Source: an uncultured Ruminiclostridium sp. (GTDB taxonomy: Bacteria; Bacillota; Clostridia; Oscillospirales; Ruminococcaceae). Taken from it: DNA of 49,354 nt. Location of the stretch: positions 1 through 49,354 of the forward strand of contig CAJUQV010000025.1 of NCBI GenBank assembly GCA_910588335.1, in the 5' to 3' direction. The notes beneath the pieces are model-generated. The model was not told the DNA's origin. It did not search any database and saw only the letters and a list, made by a program, of their open reading frames with translations. Positions within the stretch are counted from its first letter, which is position 1. Each line of letters starts with the position of its first letter. Positions 23,756 through 32,344 of this stretch are shown piece after piece. Position numbers and translations under genes: made by a program.

Positions 23756-24820
23756 ATGAGCAGTTTGAAATTACAGCATCTTGACAAAATATATGATAAT
23801 AATGTTCAGGCGGTTTTTGATTTTAACCTTGACGTAAATGACGGTGAGCTGATAGTTCTCGTAGGGCCTTCGGGCTGCGGAAAATCGACCACGCTTCGTA
23901 TGGTGGCGGGTCTTGAGGACATTTCAGGCGGAAAGCTTATAATAGACGGCAAGGACGTTACGGCTATGCCTCCCAAGGATCGTGACATTGCGATGGTTTT
24001 CCAGAACTATGCTTTGTACGGTCATATGACCATTTATGAAAATATGGCGTTTTCGCTTATGCTCCGTAAGGAGAACAAGAATGAGATACACCAGAAGGTG
24101 CTGGCGGCGGCGGATATATTGGGTCTTACCGACCAGCTCAATAAAAAACCCAGCCAGCTTTCGGGCGGTCAGCGGCAGAGAGTGGCCATGGGACGCGCCA
24201 TAGTGCGCACCCCTAAGGTATTCCTTTTTGACGAGCCGCTGTCCAACCTTGACGCAAAGCTCAGAGGAGCCACCCGACGCGAAATACTTCTCCTGCACAA
24301 GCGTCTTAACGCAACTATGCTTTACGTTACCCACGACCAAACGGAAGCATTGACGCTTGCGGACAGGATAGTATGTATGTCCATGGGACACGTTCAGCAG
24401 ATAGGTACGCCGCTGGAGCTTTACGATTCTCCCGCCAACCTGTTTGTAGCCGGATTTATCGGACTTCCTCCCATGAATTTCTTTGAGGTTGAGGTAAAGA
24501 ACGGTCAGCTTGTATGCGAGGATTTTACGGAGGAGCTTACAGCCGACGAAAAGGCGGCGCTCCGTGAATACGAGGGCAGACAGATTACCCTCGGAGTACG
24601 CCCCGAAAACATTATTGAAGGCGGAAATATCTGCGTACGCGTATTTTCCAACGAAAATCTCGGTCAGACTACTCTTGTTAACGGTACCATGCAGAAACAC
24701 AAAATAACCTGTAAATTCCGCGAATGGTGCAATTACAAGGCAGGAGACGAAGTTATGGTTTCATTTAACAGAAAGCATTTCTTTGACAAGGAAACTACAC
24801 AGGCAATAAGATTAGGATAA
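23756..24820 (+). CDS. Sugar ABC transporter ATPase, MsmX/UgpC type (1)
   Basis: A 354-residue ATPase that powers CUT1 sugar importers. Walker A GPSGCGKST is at 37-45, the ABC signature LSGGQRQRVAMGRA and Walker B VFLFDEPLSNLDAKLR follow, then the switch His (VTHDQTEA). A C-terminal regulatory domain of about 110 residues has the usual two OB-like beta folds (LGVRPENI, then VMVSF). I start it at ATG 23756 rather than the upstream TTG. It is in the transport operon and so serves the LplB/YtcP pair directly. A second copy is at 36275. Confidence 0.94.
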   Translation: MSSLKLQHLDKIYDNNVQAVFDFNLDVNDGELIVLVGPSGCGKSTTLRMVAGLEDISGGKLIIDGKDVTAMPPKDRDIAMVFQNYALYGHMTIYENMAFSLMLRKENKNEIHQKVLAAADILGLTDQLNKKPSQLSGGQRQRVAMGRAIVRTPKVFLFDEPLSNLDAKLRGATRREILLLHKRLNATMLYVTHDQTEALTLADRIVCMSMGHVQQIGTPLELYDSPANLFVAGFIGLPPMNFFEVEVKNGQLVCEDFTEELTADEKAALREYEGRQITLGVRPENIIEGGNICVRVFSNENLGQTTLVNGTMQKHKITCKFREWCNYKAGDEVMVSFNRKHFFDKETTQAIRLG

Positions 24821-24835
24821 AAGGAGAAAAGGCAG

Positions 24836-25408
24836 ATGAAACAAAAACAGATGTCCGCTAAGCCGAGAAGGATAAAGGAGTTTATACGAAAGTTTTTCGT
24901 TTCACTGAAACGGAGTCCCCAGACTATCGCCCTTGTGGCATTGGCGGCGGCGTTTCTTGTATATTCGCTGAATCTTACTTCCATAGCGAATACCACGGCG
25001 AGAATAAATTCGCCTAATATGGGGCAGTGCGAGTTTGCGGCAATGCTGTTTTCGATACTTGCCTTTGTCTGCTTCCTGCGCGCTTTTCCGAAAAGACAGA
25101 AGCCTAAGATTATGATGCTTGTATTGCTGTACGCAATGCTTGCGGGTCTGGTATTTGTGGACGGCGTTTACCTTCTGAGAATAACTCAGGCTATGACGCG
25201 CGAAGTAAGTCCCGTTGTTATCGACGACTCCACCGCTTTCATACTTTCGGCTCAGAATACGGTGACCGCGCACATTGTATGCGTTGCGGTATGCGCCGTA
25301 CTCGTACTTCTGTTACCGCTTTACGGAAAGCTTCTTAAAAAAATCAATACTTCTATTGACGTTGAAGGAAACGGCGAGATGGAAGCTATTGATATCTCGG
25401 ACGAATAA
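24836..25408 (+). CDS. Four-TM protein of unknown function in the ABC importer operon (3)
   Basis: A 190-residue membrane protein, not recognised. Four predicted segments (about 24-44, 62-82, 88-110, 140-162), a strongly basic N-terminus (KPRRIKEFIRKFFVSLKRS) and an acidic cytosolic tail (EGNGEMEAIDISDE). It starts 16 bp after the ATPase gene, with AAAGGAG before the ATG, so it belongs to the same transcript. Together with the proteins at 22483, 23070 and 25491 it forms a run of small membrane proteins around the importer. Function unknown. Confidence 0.75.
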   Translation: MKQKQMSAKPRRIKEFIRKFFVSLKRSPQTIALVALAAAFLVYSLNLTSIANTTARINSPNMGQCEFAAMLFSILAFVCFLRAFPKRQKPKIMMLVLLYAMLAGLVFVDGVYLLRITQAMTREVSPVVIDDSTAFILSAQNTVTAHIVCVAVCAVLVLLLPLYGKLLKKINTSIDVEGNGEMEAIDISDE

Positions 25409-25490
25409 TAAAAAAATAACCAATGAAAAGCAGCATCGGTCTGAAGGTTAGCTTAAGACTTGTGTTGCTTTAATTGCAAAAAGGGAACAT

Positions 25491-26135
25491 ATGTCGAATA
25501 AACAAAAAGGACAGAAGGGCAGAAAGCCCGAAAAGCAGCCGAACACCGCAAGCTATTACGATCTGAAAACCGAGTCGATTGAAAAGCTGGTGAATGCCAA
25601 GAACGCGCCGCCCGTGTCGGACGCGGAAATAAGAAAGTACAAGTCGAGGAAGGGAATACGTATTCCCTCATGGCTGAAGATCGTTTTTATAAAGTTCTGG
25701 TTTAGCGGAGCCATCTGCTATTTCTTCCTCTGGGGTTTAGGCACTTACCTTGTCGGGCTTGACTTGTTGGCTGCTTTAGCCATCGGTTTGGGGGTATGCA
25801 ACGATTTGTTGGTTAATCATACGCTCAGGCATTTTGAGCCTGAAAAGGGCGCATATGACAAGTGGATGATGATTCCCTCGAAAAAGTTCTGGACGGTATT
25901 TATAAATGTGCTGTATTCGGCGGTAATACTGTTCTGTGTGATGCAGTTTTACACGGTGGTCAATACGGTACTTGCCGGATCTGCCGAAAACGCAGAAACG
26001 GTGCCGATAGGGGTTGAGCCTGTTTTGTTCGGACTTTTGTATATGGGGTTCGATATGCTTTTTATTGCGGTAAAGAACGGGCTTATCAAAGTGTTTAAAG
26101 ATGCGAACGCGAAAGCGGGAAATGGAAAAAAATAA
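25491..26135 (+). CDS. Multi-TM protein of unknown function in the ABC importer operon (4)
   Basis: A 214-residue membrane protein. A charged, low-complexity N-terminus (about 60 residues, MSNKQKGQKGRKPEKQ...) precedes four segments (about 62-82, 86-105, 138-160, 172-192). The cytosolic loop has HFEPEKGAYDKWMMIPSKKF, and the C-terminus is basic. No family name comes to mind. AAAAGGGAAC precedes the ATG; it is 82 bp after the previous gene and probably ends the transport operon. A role in assembly or regulation of the importer is inference from context only. Confidence 0.72.
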   Translation: MSNKQKGQKGRKPEKQPNTASYYDLKTESIEKLVNAKNAPPVSDAEIRKYKSRKGIRIPSWLKIVFIKFWFSGAICYFFLWGLGTYLVGLDLLAALAIGLGVCNDLLVNHTLRHFEPEKGAYDKWMMIPSKKFWTVFINVLYSAVILFCVMQFYTVVNTVLAGSAENAETVPIGVEPVLFGLLYMGFDMLFIAVKNGLIKVFKDANAKAGNGKK

Positions 26136-26269
26136 AAGGCTGTTAAATCGCGGTTTTATGCTTAGAAAATATACTTATATAAAAATAAAATCTGAGGAAT
26201 CTCATTTTGAAAGAAATTGAAAAAAATTTTTTCAAACTCCTCCCAAAGAAGAAAGGAAAGGTAATAAAA

Positions 26270-27814
26270 ATGTTGAATATCCTGTATAAAAGTTCCGTAT
26301 CCGCCTGTTTTGAGCTGGAAAACAACTCACCCTATTATTCCGATTCCGAGTACAAGGTAACCCTAAACGGAAAAGACTTATTTACATCAAGAACAAACGT
26401 ATTTTCTCTTTTCAATCTCACCCCCGATACCGAATATACTCTCGAAGCAACAGGTCACGGCACAGTAACATTCACTACCTATAAAGAAACATGCGCCGTA
26501 AATGTAAAAGATTTCGGAGCAATAGGCGACGGTATTCACGATGATACGATAAATATTCAAACCGCCATAAACTGTCTCCCCAAAGGCGGTCGACTTCACT
26601 TTCCCAAAGGCGTTTACAGCACCGCTCCCCTTTGTCTTAAAAGCCATATAATCATAGACCTTTCCGAGGAAGCCGTTTTATTGGGCAATACCGACCCAAA
26701 CCGTTACCCTGTGATTCCGGGAGCGGTAAACGATATGGTTACCGGCAAGCTGGTGGAAACGGGCACATGGGAGGGAGTCTCCATTCCCATGCATCAGGCG
26801 CTGTTGTTTGCCGAATATGCCGAGGACATACAAATAGTGGGAAAGGGCGTTATAGAGGGCAACGCGCACAACAGCGAATGGTGGATAAACGTAAAAGAAA
26901 GGGAAACGGGAAGACCGAGAATTTTGTTTGCCAATCGCTGTGAAAACATCACACTCCATGGAGTTACCGTACAAAACGCCGCTTCATGGCAGCTTCACCC
27001 TTATTTTTCCCATAATCTCAATTTCCTGGACGTATCCGTAAACGCTCCCAAAGACAGTCCCAATACGGACGCTCTTGACCCGGAAGCCTGCGACAACGTT
27101 AACATAATCGGCTGCAAATTCAGTGTAGGCGACGACTGTATTGCTATTAAATCAGGCAAAATAGAAATAGGAAAAAAATACAAAACCCCCGCCGATCATC
27201 ATACTATCAGGAACTGCATAATGCAGTTCGGACACGGCGCAATAACTTTGGGCAGCGAGATGGCGGGCGGCGTAAAAAATCTCACCGTTAACCGCTGTAT
27301 CTTCAATCATACCGACAGAGGGCTGCGTATAAAGACTCGCCGAGGAAGAGGAAAAGACGCGATAATAGACGGCGTACTCTTTGAAAACATCAAAATGGAC
27401 GGCGTGCTCACTCCAATAGTTATAAATATGTGGTATAACTGCTGCGATTCCGACCGTAATTCCGAATATAACACAACCCGCGAAAAACTTGCGGTGGACG
27501 AGCGCACTCCCTATTTGGGAAAATTCACCTTTAAGGATATGGAATGCCTGAATTGTCAGGTTGCCGCCTGTTATTGCGACGGACTTCCCGAAATGCCCAT
27601 CGAAGAAATAACGGTGGAGAATATAAAATTCACCTACGACGAAAACGCACAGCCCGGTGTTCCCGCTATGAGAAACAACGCGGAAAAAATGTGCAAGGCG
27701 GGAATGTATTTCGACAACGTAAAAACTCTTACCGTCAGAAACATAGACATAAGCGGAAACGAAGGCGCCAATCTTATTGTAAGCCATGTGGATACATTGG
27801 TGAAGGAATTTTAA
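26270..27814 (+). CDS. Polygalacturonase, GH28 (cytoplasmic)
   Basis: A 514-residue GH28 enzyme that hydrolyses alpha-1,4-galacturonide bonds, probably from chain ends (exo type). Residues 1-75 are a fibronectin-like domain, as in exo-poly-alpha-galacturonosidases. The parallel beta-helix opens with DFGAIGDGIHDDT (81-93). All active-site motifs are present: N265-T-D267, D288-D289, G321-H-G323 and R353-I-K355. There is no signal peptide, so it acts on imported oligomers. The start is ATG 26270 with AAAGGAAAGG upstream; a TTG 21 codons earlier has no such site. It begins the enzyme gene run GH28-GH105-GH4-AEC. Confidence 0.94.
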   Translation: MLNILYKSSVSACFELENNSPYYSDSEYKVTLNGKDLFTSRTNVFSLFNLTPDTEYTLEATGHGTVTFTTYKETCAVNVKDFGAIGDGIHDDTINIQTAINCLPKGGRLHFPKGVYSTAPLCLKSHIIIDLSEEAVLLGNTDPNRYPVIPGAVNDMVTGKLVETGTWEGVSIPMHQALLFAEYAEDIQIVGKGVIEGNAHNSEWWINVKERETGRPRILFANRCENITLHGVTVQNAASWQLHPYFSHNLNFLDVSVNAPKDSPNTDALDPEACDNVNIIGCKFSVGDDCIAIKSGKIEIGKKYKTPADHHTIRNCIMQFGHGAITLGSEMAGGVKNLTVNRCIFNHTDRGLRIKTRRGRGKDAIIDGVLFENIKMDGVLTPIVINMWYNCCDSDRNSEYNTTREKLAVDERTPYLGKFTFKDMECLNCQVAACYCDGLPEMPIEEITVENIKFTYDENAQPGVPAMRNNAEKMCKAGMYFDNVKTLTVRNIDISGNEGANLIVSHVDTLVKEF

Positions 27815-27841
27815 GATAATTTAACCTGAAAGGTAAAAGCC

Positions 27842-28969
27842 ATGTACGAACGCATAGAAAAATATATCGAAAAGCTTCTGAATAATTCCACTCCGGACGC
27901 GCCCTTGTGGAATATCGAAAGCATAAGAGGGGGAAAAAAGCCTCACTGGAATTATATTGACGGCTGTATGATGACCGCCCTTCTCTGCGCGGGAGAGATT
28001 ACGGGGGAGAAAAAATACTTCGGCTTTGCCGAAAAATTCATAGATTACTATGTAAAAGAGGACGGCTCGATTTTGGGCTACTCAATGAACAAATATAACT
28101 TAGACGATATAAACGAGGGCAGGGTTTTATTTGATCTGTATGAAAAAACGGGCAAGGAAAAGTATAAAAAAGCGATTTTCCTTTTGCGGGAACAGTTAAA
28201 AAATCAGCCCCGAACCGATACGGGCAACTTCTGGCATAAAAAGATTTATCCCAACCAGATCTGGCTGGACGGCCTTTATATGGCGCAGGTATTTTACGTA
28301 AGATTCCAAAAGGAATTCGGCGGCAAAGATTATTCCGATACGGTAAACCAGTACAAAAACGTGCGAAGATATATGTACGATACCGATAAAAAGCTTTATT
28401 ATCACGGAATGGACTGTTCAAGGACGGCTTTTTGGGCGGACAAAAACACCGGCTGCTCCAAAAATTTTTGGCTGAGAGCAATGGGGTGGTTCTGTGTTTC
28501 ACTTATTGACAATATTGACTATCTGGACGACGAAAACGCCAAAGCGGAGCTTAAAGCCATCTTTTCCGATACCATAGACGGCGTTTCCCGATACGCCGAT
28601 AAGGAAACGGGAATGTTTTATCAGGTTATCGACCAAGGCGGAAGGGAAGGAAATTACCTTGAAACCAGCGGCAGCAGCATGATAGCTTACGCTATGATGA
28701 AAGGCGCCCGTTTAAACGTGATTGACAAAAAATATTCGGATTTCGGCAAGAAAACCTTTGACGGAATCTGTCAAAAATATCTTACCGTAAGCGATGAGGG
28801 CGACCTTAATCTGGGAGGCATCTGCCTTGTGGCGGGCTTAGGCCCTGAGGATAACAGAAGGCGGGACGGAAGCTATGAATATTACATTTCCGAACCGATA
28901 GTTGAAAATGACGCGAAAGGTGTGGCGCCTTTCCTATTGTGTTACACCGAAGTAAAAAGGATAAATTAA
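27842..28969 (+). CDS. Unsaturated glycuronyl hydrolase, GH105 (YteR type)
   Basis: A 375-residue GH105 hydrolase that removes the 4,5-unsaturated uronic acid end left by pectate or rhamnogalacturonan lyases. The (alpha/alpha)6 barrel landmarks are WNYIDGCMM (36-44), D88/D89 in YNLDDINEG and D143 in QIWLDGLYMAQ; D88 and D143 coincide with the catalytic pair of Bacillus YteR. AAAGGTAAA lies before the ATG. It is cytosolic and supplies the unsaturated monomer to KduI and KduD downstream. Whether it prefers galacturonan- or rhamnogalacturonan-derived ends cannot be told by eye. Confidence 0.92.
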   Translation: MYERIEKYIEKLLNNSTPDAPLWNIESIRGGKKPHWNYIDGCMMTALLCAGEITGEKKYFGFAEKFIDYYVKEDGSILGYSMNKYNLDDINEGRVLFDLYEKTGKEKYKKAIFLLREQLKNQPRTDTGNFWHKKIYPNQIWLDGLYMAQVFYVRFQKEFGGKDYSDTVNQYKNVRRYMYDTDKKLYYHGMDCSRTAFWADKNTGCSKNFWLRAMGWFCVSLIDNIDYLDDENAKAELKAIFSDTIDGVSRYADKETGMFYQVIDQGGREGNYLETSGSSMIAYAMMKGARLNVIDKKYSDFGKKTFDGICQKYLTVSDEGDLNLGGICLVAGLGPEDNRRRDGSYEYYISEPIVENDAKGVAPFLLCYTEVKRIN

Positions 28970-28970
28970 T

Positions 28971-30374
28971 ATGAAAAACATAAAGATAGCCTACATAGGC
29001 GGCGGATCAAAAGCATGGGCAAGGGTATTTATGACCGATCTGGCTTTAGCGGAAGGGCTTTGCGGAGAAATCGCTCTTTACGATATTGATATTCCCGCCG
29101 CAGAACTTAATAAGAAAATAGGCGCAAGAATAAACGAAGACACCAATACTGTTTCAAAGTGGGAATATAAGGTTTACCCCGATATAGGAGAAGCGCTTGA
29201 CGGAGCGGATTTTGTAGCCTGTTCAATTTTGCCCGGAACCTTTGATGAAATGGAAAGCGACGTACATCTTCCCGAAAAGTACGGAATTTACCAGTCTGTG
29301 GGAGATACGGTGGGCCCCGGCGGCGTATTGAGGGCAATGCGTACGGTGCCCATTTATGAGGGATTTGCCCGTGAAATAAAGAAGCACTGCCCGAAGGCGT
29401 GGGTGATAAATCTTACCAACCCTATGACCGCATGCACCAAGACGCTTTTTGACGTTTTTCCCGAAATAAAGGCCTTCGGCTGCTGTCACGAGGTGTTTCA
29501 CGCACAGGAGTTTTTGTGCTGCGCCGCCAAGGAAATTCTCGGGGTTCCCCGCCCTAACCGCAAGGAGATTGTTATCGACGCCTGCGGAGTAAATCATTTC
29601 ACGTGGATAACCGAGGCCAATTACAACGGGCGCGACATGCTTAAGCTCCTTCCCGAATTTACAGAAAAATTTTACTATAAAGGCTACTGCGAACGGGCGG
29701 ACGTTTCTCCCGACGGCTTCCGGGACGATCCGTTTCTGTACGGAAACAAGGTGAAAATGGATCTGTTTAACCGTTTCGGGGTTTTGGCCGCTGCGGGAGA
29801 CAGACATCTTGTGGAATTTATGAATAATTCATGGTATATCAAGGATAAAGAAGCCGTCAATGATTGGCTTTATCACCTTACCGAAGTATCCTACCGCAAA
29901 AAGGACAGAATCAATAAAATAGCGCAGTCAAAAAGAATAGCGGCAGGGGAAGAAAAAATAGAGGTAAAGAAGAGCGACGAGGAGGTTGTGGATCTGATGA
30001 AAGCCCTTCTGGGTCTTATCCCCGCCGTGGTCTCCAACGCCAATGTGGTAAATGTGGGACAAATGCCGGATATGCCTTTAGGGTCGGTGGTGGAAACAAA
30101 CTGCGTGTTCTCTTTGGACAGCGTAAAGCCGATTGCAGCGAAAAGGCTTCCCGAAGCCGTAAACGCTTTGGTACTCCGAAACGCCCAAAATATCGAAAAC
30201 ACATATTACGGTGTAAAGCACAGAAACGTGAAGGAAATATTTGAAGCCTTTATGAATCAGCCCTTATGTTCAAATCTTACCCTTTCCGACGGAAGGGAGC
30301 TTTTCAACCGAATGACGGATAAAACCAAGGAATATCTTAGGGATTACTATCCCGCGGGGAACTTCAAAGTATGA
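28971..30374 (+). CDS. lplD: Alpha-galacturonidase, GH4 (LplD type)
   Basis: A 467-residue GH4 enzyme, the NAD+ and divalent-metal dependent glycosidase family. The Rossmann loop is IGGGSKAW (9-16), NLTNP is at 147-151, C172-H173-E174-V is the metal-binding motif and N208-H209 the second metal/substrate site. The CHEV variant of the motif is that of alpha-galacturonidases such as Bacillus LplD, rather than glucosidases (CHSV) or 6-phospho types (CNVP). It would split di- and trigalacturonate to galacturonate for UxaC. It begins 1 bp after the GH105 stop, and its own stop overlaps the next ATG. Confidence 0.86.
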   Translation: MKNIKIAYIGGGSKAWARVFMTDLALAEGLCGEIALYDIDIPAAELNKKIGARINEDTNTVSKWEYKVYPDIGEALDGADFVACSILPGTFDEMESDVHLPEKYGIYQSVGDTVGPGGVLRAMRTVPIYEGFAREIKKHCPKAWVINLTNPMTACTKTLFDVFPEIKAFGCCHEVFHAQEFLCCAAKEILGVPRPNRKEIVIDACGVNHFTWITEANYNGRDMLKLLPEFTEKFYYKGYCERADVSPDGFRDDPFLYGNKVKMDLFNRFGVLAAAGDRHLVEFMNNSWYIKDKEAVNDWLYHLTEVSYRKKDRINKIAQSKRIAAGEEKIEVKKSDEEVVDLMKALLGLIPAVVSNANVVNVGQMPDMPLGSVVETNCVFSLDSVKPIAAKRLPEAVNALVLRNAQNIENTYYGVKHRNVKEIFEAFMNQPLCSNLTLSDGRELFNRMTDKTKEYLRDYYPAGNFKV

Positions 30375-31363
30375 CGGACGCTTTCGTATTTGCCGCAAAC
30401 GCGGTATTGCCCATAGTGCTTATGATAGCGGCGGGATATGTTCTAAAAAGGATAAAGCTCTTCAATCAGGGCTTTCTTGAGGTCGGCAACAAGCTGACCT
30501 TCCGCGTACTTATTCCCGCCCTGCTCTTTTACAATATCTACGGCATAGGAAGCCTTGAGGAAATAAATTTCGGCTTTGTCCTTTACGGCGTATTAGCGAT
30601 AATAGCCATATTCTTTATATCCGTTGTGATAAATTGCATGTTCGCCAAGGATAACGCAAAAAGAGGAGCGCTGATTCAATCTGCTTTTCGTTCAAATTAC
30701 GCCATAATAGGACTTCCCTTAGCTTCCGCTCTTTTCGGAGACAAGGGAGCGGCTGCGGCGGGAGTGATGTCTGCTTTTTGCGTTCCCCTTTTCAACATTC
30801 TGTCGGTTATAACTTTGAGCATATTTAACGGGAACGGAGAAAAGGGAAAAATCGACGTTAAAAAGATTCTGTTGGGAATTGTCAAAAATCCGCTTATATT
30901 GGCGACTGTTGCGGGATTGTTGACCTTGGGGATTCGTGAAATTTTCGTACGGTGCGGAATAAGTTTTCGCTTAAAGGATATTGAATTTCTATATAAAACT
31001 CTGGAAAATCTGAAATCCGTCTGTACTCCCTTTGCTCTTTTGGTTCTGGGGGGAAAATTTGAGTTCTCCGCGGTTAAAAGACAGCTTAAATATATTGTTT
31101 TCGGCACTGTCGTGCGTACCGTGGCGGTACCCGTTATCGCTTTATCCATAGCGTACTTTTTTATACCGGGCTTACTTGGGGAACACTTTGCCACATACAT
31201 AGCCGTATTCGGGACACCCGTAGCGGTGGCCAGCGCTATTATGGCCAAAGAAATGGGAGCCGACGACGAATTGGCGGGACAATTGGTGGTGTGGACAAGT
31301 CTTGTGAGCACCGTTACTATTTTTGTTTATGTGGTAATTTTTCGCGCAATCGGGGTATTTTAG
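30371..31363 (+). CDS. AEC-family (auxin efflux carrier) transporter
   Basis: A 330-residue AEC/PIN-like membrane protein with about nine to ten segments. Typical of the family are the N-terminal FAANAVLPIVLMIAAGYVLKR, the central SNYAIIGLPLA and a GTPVAVASAIMAKEMG loop near the C-terminus. Bacterial members carry small organic acids such as malate or pyruvate. In this context it may export or import a sugar-acid or fermentation acid; that is inference. It overlaps the GH4 gene by 4 bp (ATGA), so translation is coupled, and is the last gene of this enzyme cluster. Confidence 0.88.
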   Translation: MTDAFVFAANAVLPIVLMIAAGYVLKRIKLFNQGFLEVGNKLTFRVLIPALLFYNIYGIGSLEEINFGFVLYGVLAIIAIFFISVVINCMFAKDNAKRGALIQSAFRSNYAIIGLPLASALFGDKGAAAAGVMSAFCVPLFNILSVITLSIFNGNGEKGKIDVKKILLGIVKNPLILATVAGLLTLGIREIFVRCGISFRLKDIEFLYKTLENLKSVCTPFALLVLGGKFEFSAVKRQLKYIVFGTVVRTVAVPVIALSIAYFFIPGLLGEHFATYIAVFGTPVAVASAIMAKEMGADDELAGQLVVWTSLVSTVTIFVYVVIFRAIGVF

Positions 31364-31425
31364 AGGCTGTGCCGCGATATAAGTAAATATTCGAAAATAA
31401 ATACGTGAAAAAAAATAACATTGTA

Positions 31426-31488
31426 TATCCGTTTTGTCCATAAAATTAAGCGGTTTTGCACTCGCTTTTTTAGGCATTTGGATATAAT
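31426..31488 (+). promoter_or_regulatory. Candidate activator site and -10 of the kduD operon
   Basis: TATCCGTTTTGTCCATAAA (31426-31444) is 57 bp upstream of TATAAT (31483-31488). The same motif stands 59 bp from the presumed -10 of the transport operon at 16866. No good -35 hexamer is present, as expected for an activator-dependent promoter. Confidence 0.55.
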
Positions 31489-31567
31489 ATTAAGGTTAGA
31501 TAATGCGATAAGAAAATGTCGCATTTTATATCTAAAAAATGAATAAAAACATCGGAGGTAAACAGTT

Positions 31568-32323
31568 ATGATACTGGACAAATTCAGCTTGAAGGGTAAA
31601 GTGGCAATTGTAACAGGCAGCGACACGGGCTTGGGACAGGGCTTTTCCAAGGCCTTTGTGGAAGCGGGCGCTAAGGTGTTGGGCGTTTCGGTGGTTCCGA
31701 GTACGGCAACTCAGGAAATGCTCGGAAAAGAAAATTTTGAATTTATTACCGCCGATCTTTCTACACTTGACCCCATTGAGGGAATAATACAAAAGGCTCT
31801 GGATACATTCGGCCATATTGACATTCTCGTAAACAATGCGGGAATCATAAAACGTGAAGACACCATAGATTTCAGCGTTGAAAACTGGGACAGCGTTATC
31901 AACGTAAACCTGCGTACCCTCTTCTTCCTCTCTCAGGCTGTCGCAAAGCAGTTTATAGAGCAGAACAGCGGCGGCAAGATTATCTCCGTGGCAAGTATGC
32001 TCTCCTATCAGGGCGGTATCCGCGTACCCAGCTACACCGCCAGCAAGTCCGCCGTAAAGGGCATTACCATGACCATGGCCAACGAATGGGCGCAGCACGG
32101 AATTAACGTAAACGCCATTGCTCCCGGATATATGGCTACCAATAATACACAGGCGCTTCGCTCCGACAAGGACAGAAGCGAGGCCATTCTCGACCGCATT
32201 CCCGCAGGACGCTGGGGTACTCCCGACGATATCATGGGCGCGGCGGTATTCCTTGCATCCTCCGCCAGCGATTATGTAAACGGATTTACTCTTGCGGTAG
32301 ACGGCGGCTGGCTTGGAAGATAA
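31568..32323 (+). CDS. kduD: 2-deoxy-D-gluconate 3-dehydrogenase, KduD
   Basis: A 251-residue short-chain dehydrogenase. It converts 2,5-diketo-3-deoxygluconate, made by KduI from the unsaturated uronate, to 2-keto-3-deoxygluconate with NAD(P)H. Seen: cofactor loop TGSDTGLGQG (16-25), NNAG (89-92) and the catalytic S143, Y156 and K160 (SYTASK). TGSDTGLGQG is the variant usual in KduD. The C-terminus ends in FTLAVDGGWLGR, as expected. CGGAGG precedes the ATG. It starts a two-gene unit with the aldolase and has its own promoter region. Confidence 0.93.
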   Translation: MILDKFSLKGKVAIVTGSDTGLGQGFSKAFVEAGAKVLGVSVVPSTATQEMLGKENFEFITADLSTLDPIEGIIQKALDTFGHIDILVNNAGIIKREDTIDFSVENWDSVINVNLRTLFFLSQAVAKQFIEQNSGGKIISVASMLSYQGGIRVPSYTASKSAVKGITMTMANEWAQHGINVNAIAPGYMATNNTQALRSDKDRSEAILDRIPAGRWGTPDDIMGAAVFLASSASDYVNGFTLAVDGGWLGR

Positions 32324-32344
32324 TTATTAACGGAGGATAACGAT

